A stretch of 64,000 bases of DNA, from NCBI RefSeq assembly GCF_037975245.1, contig NC_092580.1, positions 33,945,001 to 34,009,000 on the forward strand, in the 5' to 3' direction. Made by a program: the position numbers and the translations under genes. Positions 33,701-45,216 of this stretch are shown here, piece by piece (the stretch's first letter is position 1; the number at the start of each line of letters is the position of its first letter). Under the pieces are notes generated by a model, which had not been told where the DNA came from, did no database searches, and saw only the letters and a list, made by a program, of their open reading frames with translations. The stretch comes from Apostichopus japonicus. Its lineage: Eukaryota; Echinodermata; Holothuroidea; Aspidochirotida; Stichopodidae.

Positions 33701-36700
33701 TGAAAATTTTACCTTTATCATTGTAGACGACGAATTCATTTCGCTGGTTGTGTAGCCAGTGCATATGAGAGAAAGTGCACACAAAAATGAGTAAATCAGG
33801 GAAATATTCTAACTTCGAAAAAATGGCAATAGCGTTGTCGATCTCTTTATTGTGTGAAATTTCATGAAAACCAACAATAATAAATGTAATAAAGTGTTCG
33901 TGCTGCAACATTAACTAAATAAGGCCACATTGTGTATGCAATGTACATGCGTTCTAGTGTTTAAATACATATACTTGAATTGAGAGGGATCTCTTATTCT
34001 TATTCTTATTCTATCACGAATGCAGTGTTAATTCATAACGGTGCTACTAAGCTAAACTTACTATAAGGCAAACCGTTCTAGTCACGGGAGTCAAACACGT
34101 TGGCCTTTTGTTTTTAAAATATTTTTATGATTATTCCATCAAGAATCCAAACAATGTACAATTCATAATAACATATACATTATGATCATTAGTCAATATT
34201 ATCAACAACAACAAATAAATCATTAAACTTCAAATAAAGATTTCCAGTTATGCCATCTGATATCAGGAGCATGTTGCTTACAATCAGTTTTATACATAAA
34301 CTATTCTTTTAGATAAAAATTCTTTAAATCAATTTTACCATATAGCTCAAGGGTTTCGTTGGCCTATTATAATACGTACGGTAAAATAAATAACATATAG
34401 GACAACCTATGTCTCATCATGCTTCATCTTTGTTAGGATAGGAAGTAAATTCCTATATTTTAGCTGATTGGCTCCATGAATGTGCCATATATATTACACT
34501 AATAGTATAGGTGATATTAACCTCGATAAATGGCTGCTGAGTTCCTTGTTTGCCAATAGCAAGTAGTCGCTATTAACCCTTCGTCAAGAATGACGCCATT
34601 ATTGGAGAGTGACGTACTATTAAAGACAAACAGATCGCCTACGGTGTAGCAATGGCAACTTATTCAGCCATCCATAACCTTGTACAGGCCAATAATACAA
34701 TAATACTTTTTCAACAATCTCGAATCTGAATGGATCGTCTTCGACAGCTGACCGTGCATTAACCTATGGATAATGCTCGGTAAACTCACCGGCGGATGAA
34801 TATAAGTTGCAAAACATGGGGGGAAAATGCTGACATTAATGTTATAAATATTATGGTGTTAAGCAGCAATCGGAACAAAAAAAAGTATATGGTAGGTAAT
34901 TGTATCAAAAGTTATTTGAGGCTTCGAATAAAAAAAAAAAGCAATGTTCAGATGTCCTGAGAGCAGCAATACAAGGAAACGAACCAACGAAAGACAGTTA
35001 TACAAAACATTTGACTAACCAGGGCCGTAGCCCGGGTGGGGGGGGGGCATTTGAGAAGCATCGAGAACATTAATTATCGTCCAAATGTTACATAGTGATG
35101 ATTTGATGTGCGTATATACTAGGGCCATTTTGTTTTGTAAACATTAGTTTGTTTGCCATCATGACACTACCAGAACCGTATAAACGATGTTAATTTTGCA
35201 AAACATGCCTCCCAGATTGCTGGAAATGGCAACATTTATTTTGAGATCTGATGGTTTCGATATTTACATTTCGAAAATGATAATTTAGAAAAATTGTTTT
35301 CGGCAAAACCCCTTTAGCGGGTGGGGGAGGAGGGAAATAGGACTTTACTTTATTAGCTCTGCTTTATTCATTGATTAACACGCAGGTAATTGAAGAAATA
35401 AAAGCACGCTAGGGCATTCTGGTGGTAGTCGTAGCCTATAATTGCTGAGGGGAAGCCATATGGGGATGTTGTGTAAATGAGTTGTTAGATTTGTGGTGTC
35501 ATTGTTTGCTTTACATGTCCAAAAGGGACCTACTTATGGGGGGGGGGGTAGCTGAGCGGGTGGGCCGTGTAAGGGGCTGAAGGTCGCAGCCCCAGGTTAG
35601 TATGTTAAGAAAAGGCCCTGGCATGCGTTTATTTGCAGTGTTTTAATATTCATAGTGAAAACATTGGGAAATTGATATTGGGACTAACAATGGAACTGTT
35701 AGGGTTATAAACATATTTACGAGTCTTACTTTCACATTAGACTGCTTCACTGTTTACGCAGGTTCAGGCTCAGAATCTCTCTTCATTTATTGTTATTCTA
35801 ACAAAACTCGTGAAAACCAAACATATACACCAAACATCACATCTGCATACGTAATACTTATATAGCGCCTCCCAAAACTCTCGAAGCGCTCTACAATAAA
35901 AATATACGTGAAGAGCAGTTAAAGTAAACATTATGATCTGTTCGAACGCCGCCATTCCTATAATACTTGCCTAGAATCTTGAGGTTTCACACTACAGACT
36001 AATAAAAGTCAGATGAAATGATAATGAACATTACGCTAAAATTAAGAGAAAGTGCACATATATATTGTCCAGGCTTTCACATTTATCGTGAAGAAGGAGG
36101 TGGTAATCTCAGCGGGCAGCTGCCCACCTGCCCACCCCACACCTGCAGGCGATACGACCCTGCTAGACAATGTCAGAACTCCGTCGATATTAACACAGCC
36201 TGTATATATCGAGTTTCATATCTGGTGTAAATCTGAATTTGCACCAAATATCGCCGGTCTTCTAGAAGCAAAAAGACCGTACAAGTTATATCGCAGTATC
36301 GTAAATATTACAGAGCAGGGTCTATATAGTACGTGGTGTTCACACTGATTGGTTGTTACTGTCATATCCTCGTATCGAAATATTCCGCTGGGATTATTTT
36401 CCTGTGTATTAGCGCTAAGAAAGTGTTCACGTCAAAATGGAATTATTTTCTTTAAATCTACCATCAGACGAAACTGATAAAGAGTTCTCATGTTTGTAAT
36501 CAAAGACACGGAAATAAGGGAATTTGATTAAAAAGTTTACAAATCATTTATCTTTATAAATTCAACCACCTTTATGTTCCATTAAAGTTTAGGTATTTCA
36601 GATCCAATGTAATATGTGATGGATCTTCTCGATGAGGCCTCCAGGCCGGAATTGTAGCTGTGATTTTCAATATTTAATATTATGATCTTTGTACAAAACA

Positions 36701-36773
36701 CGAGACAAACAACTTCGTTGCATGGTCAGTCACGTGGTTGGGTCTACTTTCTTCAGTCACATATGGCCATCCT
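33701..36773. other. 3 kb without a recognised gene
   Basis: A/T-rich DNA with G-runs at 35037 and 35539. It has a (TTATTC)n run at 33992 and a fragment reading TATATAGCGCCTCCCAAAAC then TCTCGAAGCGCTCTACAATA at about 35858, a motif I have seen as an interspersed repeat in marine invertebrates. Short ORFs at 33693-33911, 35770-35955 and 36018-36348 have no motifs or splice context. Confidence 0.6.
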
Positions 36774-38030
36774 TCAGTTAGCGGTGAAATGCTTTCCTGG
36801 TGTATAGCCATACTTTGCTATCCATGCTTTACTGCTGCAACCTTTACAACCTCCAAGCCAAGAAGACCCGTACAAGTCGAATGTTTCTTTCTTCTCTAGA
36901 ACGCCATTTTTTAGAAAATCCATCAACAAACAAGCCGACTTGTTATATACAATTCTCCTATCATGAAATCCTGTTTGACTGACGGTTCCAAACTTTTTCC
37001 ATTTAAAGAAGGAGTTATACGTAACAGAATTATTTGCTACTTTTTGTAAGTAGGAAGCAAGTTCTTGCATCGAATTAAAGTCATCCACATGGATAAAAGA
37101 ATTTGGCGGTCCTAACCTTTTGTAGTCCTCTTTCTTTGCCCCAATAACCACAGGGATACTCACACCTGTGCTAAGCACTTTCCAAAACTTTTCAGAAATA
37201 TATTCTTCACAGCAACTATTTTCGAAGGCTAAAATAAACATGTAGTCTCGTTGTAGCCATCCACATTCTGAGGAACGTCGTTTACATTCTTCTGTCATGT
37301 TACCACATTTTCCGAACCTGTCAATGGGCATGTATTCTGCCAGATCCTTCACGAACTTAGTGCGATCCCAAGAAATAGTATCACAGTGACTGGACATCCA
37401 CATGGCAAACTTGTGGTGCAACTTATGATAATCCACGTCGATTTCGTCATCGTTAAAGGTAGCATAGGGTTGGTAACGGCCATAAGGTACTGAAATATCC
37501 GATTTGGAATGGTAAGTGTATGTAACGTTAAATATGTTCCTTCCAATGTTGTACTGTTTGGGCGGAATGTAGTCCATTGTTGTTAATGGGCTTTCGTCGG
37601 TAGTAAAAACCCATATTTGTCGTGGTGTACGCTTCGCTAGCAATCTCTTCCACAAGCTTTTGTCTTTTAAACCACCGGCGAATATAACCACTTTCGATCT
37701 CCTAAATTTAAAGGAATTGATATCTGCTCTCTGAAAATTAACAATTCCATTCTGACAGTCGTATCTTTCTGGTACCATATTTTGTTTAAGCCAAAATGCT
37801 CGCAAACTGAACCACGTCCACAGATGTGTCCGATTCTTATGTTGGATCCGATCTGAAACATTTATTGATCTATTTCCAGTCGATAAATCAGTTTCAGAAT
37901 GCCGAACGGCAAAGCTTGCAAACGTTCTCGAATTATAACCTCTCATTTTATTGGAAAATGTAAGAATGACACAGGCTAAAACTGATATTATAACAAAGAA
38001 CAGCGATTGCATTACTTTGTAGGACACCAT
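36774..38030 (-). CDS. alpha-1,3-fucosyltransferase, GT10 family (intronless, 418 aa)
   Basis: A type II Golgi enzyme that would transfer fucose from GDP-fucose in alpha-1,3/4 linkage to N-acetylglucosamine-containing glycans. Residues 1-7 are a short cytosolic tail, 8-25 a hydrophobic signal-anchor (QSLFFVIISVLACVILTF), then a stem, then the catalytic region from about 110. GT10 landmarks: ESPLTTMDY and FNVTYTYHSKSDISVPYG (about 146-184), HCDT with FVKDLAEYMPIDRFGKCG (215-243), FENSCCEEYISEKFWKVL (269-286), GPPNSFIHVDDF (307-318). Six N-glycosylation sequons. The length is normal for the family. The start is the ATG at 38030; the frame is open five codons further but only to a GTG. A full-length single-exon ORF is common for these genes and it appears intact. 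The acceptor is unknown: GT10 enzymes are hard to tell apart by sequence. Confidence 0.92.
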   Translation of the reverse strand: MVSYKVMQSLFFVIISVLACVILTFSNKMRGYNSRTFASFAVRHSETDLSTGNRSINVSDRIQHKNRTHLWTWFSLRAFWLKQNMVPERYDCQNGIVNFQRADINSFKFRRSKVVIFAGGLKDKSLWKRLLAKRTPRQIWVFTTDESPLTTMDYIPPKQYNIGRNIFNVTYTYHSKSDISVPYGRYQPYATFNDDEIDVDYHKLHHKFAMWMSSHCDTISWDRTKFVKDLAEYMPIDRFGKCGNMTEECKRRSSECGWLQRDYMFILAFENSCCEEYISEKFWKVLSTGVSIPVVIGAKKEDYKRLGPPNSFIHVDDFNSMQELASYLQKVANNSVTYNSFFKWKKFGTVSQTGFHDRRIVYNKSACLLMDFLKNGVLEKKETFDLYGSSWLGGCKGCSSKAWIAKYGYTPGKHFTAN

Positions 38031-40586
38031 GATTCCGTTTGTCACATTGAAGATTACCTACAAGACTAGAATTAGGCAGACAACCTGCGCTGATAGAGGT
38101 GCACGCAAACTGTACGGAATCAATGACTCAAAACCGTGGTCGATACCCACAATGGTAGTTATTATTGTGCAATTGTATATAATACACCAACTGGAACTAT
38201 TCAATGCTCACAAAAGTATTAATCGTTTACAATATGGCAATGCAATTGTAGAGGTTTATGACTGTGTACTATCACGTTATTCTTTTAAGGCATGTAGGTT
38301 GATACTACTGATATAATAGAATTGAACATAGAGAACGCATGTTGGTTGTATGTATGGCTGTAATCGACTGCACGAATATCACTAGCTGATTGAACATGTT
38401 GGTATTGGCCATACATATAGGCTTATATCGTTAGGCTCGTAATACCTAGGCTCCTAGCATGCATACGTATAAGAATGTACGTTAGGTTTGACGTGATATA
38501 TGATAAAGCGTAGCCTATATCATGCATGTCAATCATATATGTTGGTAAATCCCCATGAAAAAGGTGGCTGATCTCCTAATTGTGACAATCTGGGCAAAAA
38601 TGGACACGATTTACAAAGATATCCGGTTAATGTTAGCCCAGTGTCATCAGGTTAATTGAGTGGGGGGGGGGGAGGTTCTTGAAGTATATGGAATGTGAAG
38701 GATGCCCTTCTGTGGTACGTGCTCACCGTGGTGCACGTAATATGCACTGAATGTACTGAACATGCACTGAATATGCACTGAATATGCACTGAATATGCAC
38801 GTATCAATGATTTCAAAGAATTTCTTAGACCTCAGATCTTCACCTTGTTCAGCAGTGACAACTTACGTTACTGTTGCTGTCTTATTGCTACTTTTCTTGA
38901 TCAGCCTTGGATTTCCTATAATGTGCACACGCCAGCACTAAAGTAGACAGTAACATTATCCATTTCACTTTGGATTACTAAATTAATACATTATTCATAT
39001 GAGTTTGAAAAATCTCAGTTAATTTGCTGAAAGTACTCCACATACACTAAAAGCAACCGTGCCTGACTAAATACAACTGAAATGGCTGGCCCTGCATACA
39101 TACTCCGTCAATTATCACAGACCAAGGCCTATACATGCCAAGCATATCTATATATTGCATATTCATTGTTGATGATGGTGCCTTACGAGCAACGTTGCCT
39201 GCTATAATTAAACTATGCAATGCATCGTAATTGGACGGAACAAAAGCACTTGATCAATAATTATGAACGAAGTCGAAACAGGGGAATGTATCAATGTTCC
39301 CTACATCTAAACTTTATGCTTTATATTACTAGAAATAGAGACTATCGCATCCACAACAATTATACGTTACTCCCGGAAATGCTAATTTTCACGTGCTATA
39401 CGAACCTAACCACGTTCCGTTATCATAAATCTCAAGAAAATAAATTAGCTCGAGATAAAATATTGTCTCAAATTAAATATGATCTCGAGATAAAATATTA
39501 TCGTGGGATAATTAAGCGCAGTAGCAGCCGGGAAGCTATAGCTGGGTCACGTATGAGATTGTAGGTCATGCGAGGTCAAATGTGCTTTTGGGAATCTGCA
39601 ATTGTTTTACCTGTATTACGAAGTACGCTTTTGACATTTTTTATCATTAATGTATGATAGCTCTTGAGATCTGTGAGTTTACTCGATTCGCAGTCGATGG
39701 CATTTCACAAAGATTCAAAACGGTACAGCGCCATCATTTTCGCCCAGTCTATTTCACCTTCACTGTTATAACAGAGAGATGGGACTTCACAACACATTTG
39801 GCCTATATTGCCGCTCCATTCATAAAAACACTCTACAACAAACTAACATGACAAGATCGTAATAGTGCCTTCTATGGATGTTTTACCTTTCTTTAATTTG
39901 GGCGGAGAGGAGTAGGGGAGGGGGGGGGGGGTTGGATAGAGACAAAGAATTAGCACACAATGTTCACATCGGTACACATCACAAAAATCCGTTTTTCGTG
40001 TTTACTGTGCTGTTTATGAAAGACCTACGCCTGAGGCTTGGAGTTAGAACGTTTACGACTGACTTACTCATTCGAATAATTCGAATAATTTCCTTGTTAT
40101 TATTTAAGGAAATATATATTTATTACGTATATATATTTCATGTAGGCCTATTAAATCATTGTTAGCCCATAGGCTCAGCCAATATCAGTCCCCAATTTTT
40201 TGAAGTGTTAATTTCTAAAAGATAATATCTCAAAATAAAGAATGTTAAAGATGAACGATAGTGATTTTCAGCATTGACGAAAAAATACGATTTTATTCAA
40301 GAGTATTTTAGTGGGTTTACGTTTTACACATGTGAAAATTCAAGTCAATCCGATGTTGGGTAAGGCTGAAAAAACATTCCTAAAGTCGTTGATTTTTTAA
40401 ACAAAACTTGGGCTTTTCGCGAAAAGCGATATGATTATCACGTGATCTACAGTGACCTGTGAAGTCATTATGATGATAACAAAGTAAGCTCGGCGTAGTG
40501 TACTTCAGCAGTGTGCACTGAGTGTGTAAGTTTAGTTGCAAACTTCTCTATATTGGACTCGACAAACAACCTAAACCACTAGCAAA
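38031..40586. other. 2.5 kb with no recognised gene
   Basis: The part next to the fucosyltransferase start may hold its promoter; a TATATAAT-like stretch lies at about 38175 but is unproven. A short tandem repeat TGAATATGCAC (four to five copies) lies at about 38742-38800. The 114-codon frame at 39220-39564 has no motif. G-runs occur at 38664 and 39920. Confidence 0.5.
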
Positions 40587-40664
40587 ATGCCAAGAAATTG
40601 CTTTGTAGGGGGATGCAACAGAACGAATGTGGACTCTACAATAATTTTTTTTCAATTTCCAAGC
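40587..40664 (+). CDS. likely first exon of a THAP-type zinc-finger protein
   Basis: ATG in the context AGCAAAATGCC starts MPRNCFVGGCNRTNVDSTII then FFQFPS, ending at a GTATGT donor. The pattern M-P-x-x-C-x-x-x-x-C with a Gly before the second Cys, then F-x-F-P about 15 residues on, is the N-terminus of the THAP domain (a C2CH zinc-binding DNA-binding module shared by THAP proteins and P-element transposases). The rest of the domain (a second Cys-x-x-His pair and AVPxxx box) should be in later exons, which I could not find by eye. Whether this is a host gene, a P-like transposon or a dead fragment is open. Confidence 0.6.
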
Positions 40665-41493
40665 GTATGTATGCTCGAGCGAAACAAAACATCGTGTAAG
40701 TATTACTTACGGTAGCGCACACTGTCACTAACGTTTGCACAGTGTGAAAGTACCGTTTGCGGACCTACGTGAAGTTGGGCTAGAATATGATTCCTCCTGA
40801 AGCCCAAACCACGAGGCATGCATGTGAATAAACGCAATAGGCATTGCATGTAGTGAGAAAATTGTTAGAGCTAGACTAACCACTCGATTGAGTTCAAATG
40901 CGGTTGTATTTCAAGCTCAATGGAACCTTTCTGTTGGATTTAATAACGAACGGAACAGGAACGTTTATGTTTTACAGTAGGCCTAGTGCATACAAGCGAT
41001 TCTACTTTGTTTAGAACTTTGGATTTTCTTTCGGATGTTATACTAATCTACGTTTGAGACTATCATCACAATTATTATTGTGCCAGTTTGACAGGTAAGT
41101 GAGCACATTCATACAGCACTCTGTATAAAACCCGCCAACAACGTGATCTTGTGACTTACCTTTCTTTGGGTCAGCTTGCGAGTTACCTCTTCAGATATTG
41201 CGAAATCGTTGCAACAAAAAATTGTAAACACGTGGTGAAGTAATCAAGAAACACCATGATATTCATTATCTATTTAAGTCTTGAACATTACGCCGGAAAA
41301 TTAAACTAAAATAACAGTTATGCTGACACGAAATGCACTCACAGCTCCGTACTGAAAAGTGCACAACAGAAAAGATCATCACAGTGACGTCATTCACTGA
41401 CTTGAGGGCTGTTCAAGGTCGTTGCAGTGTTTGCAAATTCCTAAATTCGTATCAATTACGGAGACGAAAAAACGATGTTTTAATTCCTTTTTT
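40665..41493. other. region downstream of the THAP-like exon, nothing recognised
   Basis: Searched for the remaining THAP motifs (W with basic residues, C-S-x-H-F) without success. Open frames at 41333-41616 overlap the start of the next interspersed repeat. Confidence 0.4.
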
Positions 41494-42110
41494 AGCTCAT
41501 ACCAGCATGCCGGTGTGAGCTATTGTTACAGTGCGGCGTCTATCACTCTATCACTCTATCCGTCAACAATTGGTAAAACCGCTCCCACTCGCACAGTGTT
41601 TGATGGAATTTCATGAAACTTGGACACAAGGACCATTGGGTATAGGGCCATCAGAGATGGTCCAAAATTTGGGGTCAAAGGTCACCTGTGGGCCGTAATG
41701 GGCCATTTTGTGGAAATACGCAAAATGCTTCTTCTCCTACAGATTCCATGGTACAATGTTGAGGGTTTGTCACGATAGTGCTATGGTAGTTTTACCTTTA
41801 GGGTGTTCATGAATTTGAGATCAAAGATCAACTAGGGGTGTTTTGTGGCCCGGGCCGCGGCCCTATATGGCCAATTATAATGAAACTTAGTCACAATGTT
41901 CATCGGGATGAGAGTTACGAGGGGTGTTCGGAAAATTGAGGTCAAAGTTCATTTAGGGGGTCATCGGGGGTCATTCTTTGTAATATTTTCAAATATCTCA
42001 ATCTCCTCAAGATTTTGATGGATCATATTCAAAGTTGAACTGATGATTGTTGGATTGTGTATGAATAAGGTGATGCCTAAAAAATTTTGGTCAAAAGTTA
42101 ATTAATTACA
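41494..42110. repeat. interspersed repeat starting with an AGCTCATACC hairpin
   Basis: It begins with a 28 bp near-palindrome (AGCTCATACC...GGTGTGAGCT, 41494-41521), followed by GTGCGGCGTCTATCACTC and stretches such as ATGAAACTTGGACACAAGG and GGGGTCAAAGGTCA. I recognise this style (hairpin, then repeated GGTCAAAGGTCA and GAAACTT words) as a dispersed repeat in marine invertebrate genomes; the family name is not known to me. Confidence 0.5.
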
Positions 42111-43229
42111 ATTAATCCCCATTGTTTAAAAAAATCTGAGCCTTCACTTTTTGCCAAAGCTCCTTTAATTTGTCTCCCAGTCCCTGCAGTGTTTGTTTAC
42201 ATTTGTGGTTAAGCTCTGCAGAGGCTGTTAGTGGAATTAAAGCAGGACTGGGAGTTGTTATTAACTGTTGAACTGTAAGCACGAGAGACCTATAGCCAAT
42301 CAGCACTTGCCGATTCTTAGAAGTCTTTGAGCCTGAGGTATGTAGGCAGCTTGTGAAGTTATGTCTTGTAGGGAGTGCTTGTTATGTCTGCTAAGGTACA
42401 CTCAAAAAAATAAAGTGTTGAAAAGTAATCGATAAGTGTCATATCAAACACTTCAGCCTAGCTCGTACAGGGACAACACCCTCCTTGCTAATTTTACACT
42501 TTCCGAGTGTTGAAAATCTAGCACCTCGCTGGTGTTGAATTTATCAACACTTGCAGGTGTCATTGTCACACCCAGTCCCCTAAATTTAGCTCTTCAAAGG
42601 TGTTTATTACTCAGTTGATGGGAGCGATGTAGTAACACCACATGTCTGGCTATTCTTACACTTTTTGCGTGTTGAATATAGCCAAAACCTTACTGATGTT
42701 CAATTGACACTTGCACGTGAAATTGCAAACCCCAAATCCCATAAATATAACACTTACACTCAAAAAACGTGATACACAGGTTAAGTAAACTTATACTTAA
42801 TTTTCATGTGAAATAAGAACACTAAAACATTTAATTAAATATGACTTAACTGCTGGTTTGTACAGTTTTACATGTTTATTATGTAACGCAAATACAATAC
42901 TGTTATGTAAAATTTTGCCAGAGAAGTTTACATAGCACCCATTTAGTAAATATTTTATACAGGTTTTAGGTTAATTATTACCTAGTAATTAGGTAAACAA
43001 TATATGGATGCATGTTTGAATCGCTCACAGCAGAGAGGTACATTTAAGAGAGAGCAAAAAGCAATGACAACACAAACAATTCAGAATGTGCGATTTTCAG
43101 CAATTAAACACCCTGCTACCTTCCTATTCCAGAGGTCCATATATTATATCCCATTAAATGTAAAATAAACAATTTAGGCTATAAAAAGTACTGTCTTGTG
43201 GAATGAAGTCAACTCAAAAGTGCCAACAT

Positions 43230-43605
43230 TTTCAATTGCTACAGTTCAGTTACTTGGTCTTTATTGTTTGCGCATGTATTCTGGTATTCCGGATTAAACA
43301 CAAAGAAACAATTCTTCCCAAAGTCAATTTCAAATATGCAACAACTTTAGATATATGCTGATCCGTGGGATGAGAAAACGTAGATTACTGTCTCTGATGA
43401 CTGCTACACTGCAGTTACTTTGTCTTTGTTGTTGGCTCGTACCTTTGGTATTCCAAATTAAACATAAAGAAACAACTCTTCCCAAAGACAATTCCAAATA
43501 AGCAACAACTTTACATACATTCTGATCCGTGAGATGAGGAAACGTGGAGTGCTGTCTATGACAACTGCTAAACTGCAGTTACTTTGTCTTTTTTGTTGGC
43601 ACGGT
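43230..43605. repeat. tandem repeat of about 165 bp over the end of the transposon-borne gene
   Basis: CAGTTACTTnGTCTTTnTTG recurs at 43245, 43413 and 43576, spacings 168 and 163 bp, with AAGAAACAACTCTTCCCAAA and ACTTTACATACATTCTGAT words between. The last unit overlaps the final codons and stop of the minus-strand gene, so the array seems to have grown from its 3' end. Confidence 0.75.
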
Positions 43606-43897
43606 AAGCATAAAAATCTCGAATCTGGTTGCACTTCACACCACCAGGCAACTGGTTGACAACTTTTTGGAAAAATTCCCAGGCACCGAAACTTGCAATT
43701 TGGTATAATTCAGATTTAACACCGTAGAATGATTTGAAGCAACATCAATGGCTTCATAAATGTCCTCTCGGGTAGGGCATGTCTCTCGATGATCACAAAT
43801 GACTGCTGAGGATGTATTTTGCTTCCTCCAAGAAGTAACACATATTGCTGAGGTCTTTCTAAAATCTTTTGCAAATAGAATTCCAAGTTGATGCTAC
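43568..43897 (-). pseudogene. second exon of a SAM-like-domain protein family, with two frameshifts
   Basis: A TTACTTAG acceptor in phase 1 joins exactly to the first exon at 44841. The reading begins GSINLEFYLQKILERPQQYV then LLLGGSKIHPQQSFVIIE. The frame then shifts to one reading EAIDVASNHSTVLNLNY, and again to one reading GAWEFFQKVVNQLPGGVKCN and ending at TAG (43568-43570). Taken as segments in three frames, these match in order a family I recall from fish and invertebrate genomes (LLLG-x-x-x-x-P-x-Q-x-FVIIE, then A-x-D-x-x-x-x-x-F-x-L-N-x-x-Y, then WEF-x-Q-K-V). Function unknown. The two shifts mean this copy is dead, unless some are sequencing errors. Confidence 0.6.
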
Positions 43898-44840
43898 CTA
43901 AGTAACAAAGAAAAGAAAAGGAAATTCCCATCATAATGAAGTTGTGTTAAAACACTCTTGGAGCATAAGCAGTTATTTACATGTACCCCTCACAAAACAT
44001 TGACATTCCTAAAGAAAATGCACACAATTTAATCAGTTGTGGTTGTCTTCTTCAAGCACGTTTGAAACTAGAAAGCCAGATGGCCTATAGTGATTCCTTG
44101 TCAAAACAGGAACTTGCATAAAACTTTCATCAGACAATGTAGGCAACTTTTACAACCAATGCATCATGTTAACAATGCTTGAAACAATGCTCACTCCCAT
44201 TGCATGCGATTGTGTAGATGGCTATGAACTATAACAGCTAGATCACTTCCATAATATCGCTAAATTATAGTTGGGCCTAGGTCTAAAAGTATCACCGATC
44301 CACATCAACTTCGGCCTACTTGCTACAACTTACAAGCTAAAATGGAAATTAGTAGTAATTATATATTGCATTACATGAATATATGTTTATCCCTTAGTAA
44401 GCATAGTACCAGCGTAACTATAGGCCCATGCCCGATGCTATTAAAAATGCATTGCCTTGAAATAGTAAAAAGTAGTAAGTATATCCTACTAGTACTACTA
44501 CTACTTAAAAAAGTGACTCGCAGGGTATACGAAGTTACGGTTAACGCCCAAAAGGAATAGAATGCACTAGGTTACATAAAAGGCCTAGACAAAAGTCCTC
44601 CGTCCGTCCGTAGGCAATTCCGTTTAATTTTACTTGTATGTAGGTAACACAGATTCGTTGACAATTATGAGTTGACTATGACAAACAGCACCTAGCCTAT
44701 TATATTAACTTATCGTATGACTTTAACGTTAGGTCTACGTAACGCAAGCGATTCAAATGCATTCGTCTACCCAACTTAGTCGTGGGTCTCTAAGCATATC
44801 TCGTTCTTTTCACGTTCACTTACGTAATATCAAAACATAC

Positions 44841-44898
44841 CTCCGAATGTTTCAATCAATTCTTCCAGGCCCCAGTCTCCTATAACGTCATTTTCCAT
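44841..44898 (-). CDS. first exon of transposon-borne SAM-like protein (element 1)
   Basis: ATG at 44898 gives MENDVIGDWGLEELIETFG and a GGAG|GTATGT donor in phase 1. The W-G-L-E-x-[LY]-[IV]-x-x-F pattern resembles the first helix of a SAM-like domain and is shared with the first exon at 52118-52181. It sits 318 bp inside the right terminal repeat. No TATA box could be fixed. Confidence 0.6.
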
Positions 44899-45216
44899 GC
44901 CATTGTAGCTCGTTACCGCACACTGAATACGTAACGTTATGTGGCTTGCACGTATATATGCCCGTGGTTACTATAGTACATTTAGTAACGATAAATGTTG
45001 TCAGTGGTTTAAACACTTAACTTGCACTAAGAATCCAGCTGATGGGAGGTTCGACCAATCGGAATGCTCGAACTGAAAGTACACTTTCTGCAGGTGTAAA
45101 AAATACACGCTACATGAATTATGTAACCCTACTCAGGGTCAGAGTAACCCTTCAGGTGTAGGGTGAACGGTTACACCTGGAAAGTGCTCAAATTCAACAC
45201 TCCATTTTTTTGCGTG

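Larger units (their letters stand above)
42399..45216. mobile_element. DNA transposon with TA-flanked CACTC ends, carrying a minus-strand gene (element 1)
   Basis: The left end CACTCAAAAAAATAAAGTG then TTGAA is paired with a right end reading TTCAACACTCCATTTTTTT then GCGTG, an inverted repeat of about 24 bp with two or three mismatches. It is flanked by TA on both sides (42397-42398 and 45217-45218). Subterminal repeats of about 150 bp built on TTACACTTTnnGnGTGTTGA lie at 42460-42770. Inside the right end a spliced minus-strand gene remnant runs 44898 to 43568. A second CACTCAAAAAACGTG at 42773 may be the end of a nested relative. CACT ends suggest EnSpm/CACTA-like; the TA duplication would also fit Tc1/mariner-like elements. 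No transposase catalytic core was recognised. Confidence 0.7.

Noticed and set aside
35033-35623. Possible element from CCAGGGCC to GGCCCTGG
   Set aside because: Only 8 bp of inverted sequence, no target duplication and no shared interior with known ends.
36800-37861. ORFs opposite or out of frame within the fucosyltransferase
   Set aside because: Shadows of the GT10 coding frame with no motifs.
39220-39564. 114-codon ORF on the + strand
   Set aside because: No recognised domain, no splice or promoter context, and biased composition; it could be chance.
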